Source of the DNA: CAZRHR01 sp964578885
GTDB taxonomy: Bacteria; Bacteroidota; Bacteroidia; CAIKAF01
Direction: 5' to 3'
DNA: 64,000 nt
NCBI GenBank assembly: GCA_964578885.1
Contig: CAZOEO010000002.1
Coordinates: 226,817 to 290,816, forward strand
This document shows positions 62,341 to 64,000 of the stretch, piece after piece (position 1 is the stretch's first letter; every line of letters begins with the position of its first letter). The notes below the pieces were generated by a model. That model was not told the DNA's origin. It saw only the letters and a program-made list of their open reading frames with translations, and searched no databases. Position numbers and translations under genes: made by a program.

Positions 62341-62889
62341 TCAGGCTTGTTTTACAAATTGAAGTTCGGCAAAAATTTTCACTTCTTCGCTGACCAGCAT
62401 GCCGCCTGTTTCCAAGGCCGCATTCCAATGCAATCCCCAATCTTTGCGATTGATTTTGCCGCTCACGGAAAATCCCGCTTTTTCATTTCCCCAAGGATCT
62501 TTGTTGATGCCACCGAAGTCTACCTCCAGGGCCACTTCCTTTTCTACATCTTTGATGGTGAGCAGGCCTTTCAACACATATTCGTTGTCTTCTTTATGTT
62601 TTAAAGAAGTGCTTTTAAACGAAAGTGTTTTGAATAACTCCGTATCAAAAAAGTCGGCCGATTTCAAGTGGTTATCTCTGTCGGTTTGGTTGGTTTGAAT
62701 GGAATCTGCTGCTACGGTGACCAGAATATTGGATTGAAGCAGGTCTTCTCCTTCTATTTGAATGGAGAAATCAGTGAATGCGCCTTTTACATTGGCAATC
62801 ATCATGTGTCTTACTTTAAAAGTAAGTTCACTATGCGTGGGGTCTAGCACCCAGGTTGGTTTGGTGGTGTTGGTTTCCATGATTTTCAA
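62341..62889 (-). CDS. YceI-family lipid-binding protein
   Basis: 182 residues (179 if started at the third-codon-later ATG at 62880, MEINTT-like start METNTT). The YceI lipocalin-like barrel is clear: WVLDPTHSELTFKVRHMMIA, ANVKGAFTDFSIQIEGED, DNHLKSADFFDTELFKTLSF and the FSVSGKINRKDWGLHWNAAL segment. There is no signal peptide, so it is cytoplasmic, unlike many YceI proteins. Members bind polyisoprenoid or similar lipids. It is the first gene of a two-gene operon with an SDR, with a palindrome 29 bases upstream. Confidence 0.92.
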   Translation of the reverse strand: MKIMETNTTKPTWVLDPTHSELTFKVRHMMIANVKGAFTDFSIQIEGEDLLQSNILVTVAADSIQTNQTDRDNHLKSADFFDTELFKTLSFKSTSLKHKEDNEYVLKGLLTIKDVEKEVALEVDFGGINKDPWGNEKAGFSVSGKINRKDWGLHWNAALETGGMLVSEEVKIFAELQFVKQA

Positions 62890-62917
62890 TTTTAAAGTTT
62901 TGCTTCTCAGCGTGATA

Positions 62918-62930
62918 AATTTGACAAATT
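62918..62930. promoter_or_regulatory. Palindromic operator candidate before the YceI-SDR operon
   Basis: AATTTGACAAATT is a perfect inverted repeat (AATTTG/CAAATT around A), 29 bases upstream of the YceI ATG. Size and position suit a MarR- or TetR-type repressor site. No regulator gene is adjacent. Confidence 0.35.
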
Positions 62931-63060
62931 GTTAAGGATAAAAAGTGACCATTTCAGAAAGAAGGGTGTTGTCTTCGTTCCGGGAGTCAACGGGTTTGTT
63001 TTTCGGCCTGACTTTTTCGTAAGGATGGTCCATGTTTGCGGATATGTGACGGGTAAAAGC

Positions 63061-63080
63061 CACTATGAAAAATCATAGTG
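63061..63080. repeat. Perfect 8-bp hairpin with AAAA loop
   Basis: CACTATGA (63061-63068) pairs with TCATAGTG (63073-63080). There is no T-run, so it is not a standard terminator. Confidence 0.6.
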
Positions 63081-63230
63081 CTAACTTACGGATAACGTGA
63101 TGGAAAATGGCAGGGACGTTGGCCAAAAAATGTGAAAGAAGAGAAATTGAATGAAGGTAATGGCGTTCACTCAGAAGGGGACTGGTGTGGATGAAAAAAT
63201 CGGACAAGTAGACATAGACTTAACGCCAAA

Positions 63231-63269
63231 GGCTAAAATGATTCATTCCAGGATGATTCATTTTTAGCC
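63231..63269. repeat. Long imperfect hairpin
   Basis: Positions 63231-63246 (GGCTAAAATGATTCAT) pair with 63253-63269 with 15 pairs, one T-T mismatch and one bulged T; the loop is TCCAGG. A second small hairpin, TGGCT/AGCCA (63271-63285), follows directly. Confidence 0.65.
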
Positions 63270-63423
63270 ATGGCTTTTTCAGCCAATGAGTCGTGTTTTA
63301 AATGGAGGTTTTGTTTTGAAAGAAGTGAATAGTCAGCGTTTTATGATAAACTTTCTGACTTTACATTTCTTAAATCATGCACGTTTGCATTGGCGGAATT
63401 TTTATCATTCACACACTTTCCCC

Positions 63424-63807
63424 TTATGGCAGGACATTAAACTCCACGACACTTACGCTTTGGACGTTGTTTCCTGTTTGTAAGCGACTGCCGGTGGGAA
63501 GCCAAATGGGAAGTTTTTGTTCCCAAACGCCGTAAGTAACTGCATTGTATCCGCCGTTGGAAGAACGGGTAGCGCGCACCGTTAAGGAGTTTCCATCTAC
63601 CAGGAGGATGTCGTTTTGGTTGCCGTTCATAATGTTCACGGGAGCGCTGCTATATAAAATGGATTCAACTTTCCAGACTTTGCCTGCAGGTACGGTTTGT
63701 TCTACGTTGCCTACCATGAGTACGCGGTTGAATTGTAAGGTGCCCTGGGCCGAAAGGCGCGTAGCAGACGCAAGTAGAACAAGGGTGAAAAGGGTAAAAC
63801 GTATCAT
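63424..63807 (-). CDS. Small secreted protein of unknown function
   Basis: 127 residues from ATG 63807, where a signal peptide begins (MIRFTLFTLVLLASATRLSA). The open frame continues upstream to 63978, but that part lies within the GC-rich element and is Arg/Pro-rich nonsense. The mature ~105 residues are beta-rich (QFNRVLMVGNVEQTVPAGKV, WKVESILYSSAPVNI, YGVWEQKLPIWLPTGSRL, VSVVEFNVLP). The pattern of a short jelly-roll-like domain after the signal is familiar from exported Bacteroidota proteins, but no function is known to me. Confidence 0.75.
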   Translation of the reverse strand: MIRFTLFTLVLLASATRLSAQGTLQFNRVLMVGNVEQTVPAGKVWKVESILYSSAPVNIMNGNQNDILLVDGNSLTVRATRSSNGGYNAVTYGVWEQKLPIWLPTGSRLQTGNNVQSVSVVEFNVLP

Positions 63808-63870
63808 GTAAATAGAAAGAAGGTTAAGGTATAAAGGTAGAGAAAATTTGGTTGGGTTGACGAAAGTCGG

Positions 63871-64000
63871 TGGGTTCGGGCGTTTTGCGCCAGCGGGCGA
63901 AGCGGAAGCCCGGAAGGGCCGGCGACCCGCCGCCTGAACAGGGCAGGGCGACGGCTGTGAGGACTTTGAGCGGAGCACGCGGTGCCGCCTGTCGGATGGC
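63871..64000. repeat. GC-rich intergenic element, cut by the window end
   Basis: By count, 94 of the 130 bases are G or C (72%), against clearly lower GC in flanking sequence. It has no sensible coding frame and contains several short self-complementary stretches (GGCGACCCGCC at 63921-63931). It resembles from memory the GC-rich dispersed intergenic repeats of Bacteroidota genomes. Its right boundary is outside the window. Confidence 0.5.

Larger units (their letters stand above)
62890..63423. other. Intergenic region with inverted repeats and hairpins
   Basis: 534 bases between a minus-strand operon start and the end of another minus-strand gene. It holds a 13-base palindrome (62918-62930) and three hairpins (63061-63080, 63231-63269, 63271-63285). 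A plus-strand frame at 63286-63483 has no start signal and overlaps the next gene. I see no accepted gene. Confidence 0.6.

Noticed and set aside
61849..62604. 251-codon plus-strand frame
   Set aside because: It is His/Phe-rich antisense of the SDR and YceI genes, both of which have clear family motifs.
63286..63483. 65-codon plus-strand frame
   Set aside because: It overlaps the convergent secreted-protein gene and has no start signal.
63808..63978. 57-residue N-terminal extension of the last gene
   Set aside because: It lies in the GC-rich element and in the promoter region; the signal peptide starts at 63807.
1..64000. CRISPR arrays, insertion sequences, phage or toxin-antitoxin modules
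   Set aside because: No regularly spaced repeats, transposase or integrase motifs, or phage structural genes were found.

Overview
The window reads as chromosome of a member of the Bacteroidota (Flavobacteriia, Saprospiria or a related class; I cannot fix the order from sequence alone). The evidence is mutually consistent: type IX secretion sorting domains on several exported proteins (9914-13831, 28530-30410, 49799-51418), two TonB-dependent receptors, a short primary sigma factor of the Bacteroidota type (41907-42770), promoters of the TTG/TAnnTTTG class that this sigma factor uses, the coaX-OMP-TPR-lptC gene order, and little reliance on Shine-Dalgarno sequences. Almost everything is ordinary chromosomal core and surface-protein content. 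I see no phage, insertion sequence, CRISPR array or defence island.

Layout. 1-5000: end of an unknown gene, then an envelope operon on the minus strand (coaX, outer-membrane protein, TPR protein, lptC). 5000-8700: tRNA-Phe with its promoter and terminator, a glycine-rich surface protein, and a PpiD-type periplasmic foldase. 8700-23300: nitroreductase, a giant T9SS protein, a ferredoxin/acyl-CoA reductase divergent pair, a PepSY-like protein, DUF2079/DUF2461 genes, a long RluA and a second glycine-rich surface protein. 23300-33000: copper P-type ATPase, YggS-family protein, dnaG, a secreted M1 peptidase, pabB and tilS. 33100-36400: translation cluster rplM-rpsI-rpsB-tsf followed by pyrH. 36700-45700: TonB receptor, PaaZ, the primary sigma factor, a Sua5-type tRNA-modification enzyme, a small outer-membrane protein and a 0.9-kb desert. 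45700-64000: second TonB receptor, thioredoxin-like protein, T9SS type-B protein, hydrolase, UvrD/PcrA helicase, universal stress protein, glycosyltransferase, YifB/ComM-like ATPase, P2-type ATPase, SDR and YceI proteins, ending in a very GC-rich element cut by the window edge.

The most useful non-gene observations are these. (1) A set of genes has an exact TAnnTTTG box only 4-6 bases before the start codon (copper ATPase, pabB, TonB receptor, Sua5), which predicts leaderless or near-leaderless mRNAs; in two other genes (UvrD helicase, second TonB receptor) the box position argues for a start downstream of the longest ORF. (2) A short inverted repeat resembling DtxR-family sites lies in the promoter of the TonB receptor ending at 38741. 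(3) The 44792-45688 desert holds a short Trp-rich ORF with a good ribosome-binding site, a 34-bp repeat pair and apparent gene debris. (4) The last 130 bases are 72% GC and look like a dispersed structured repeat. None of these amounts to a demonstrated new system.
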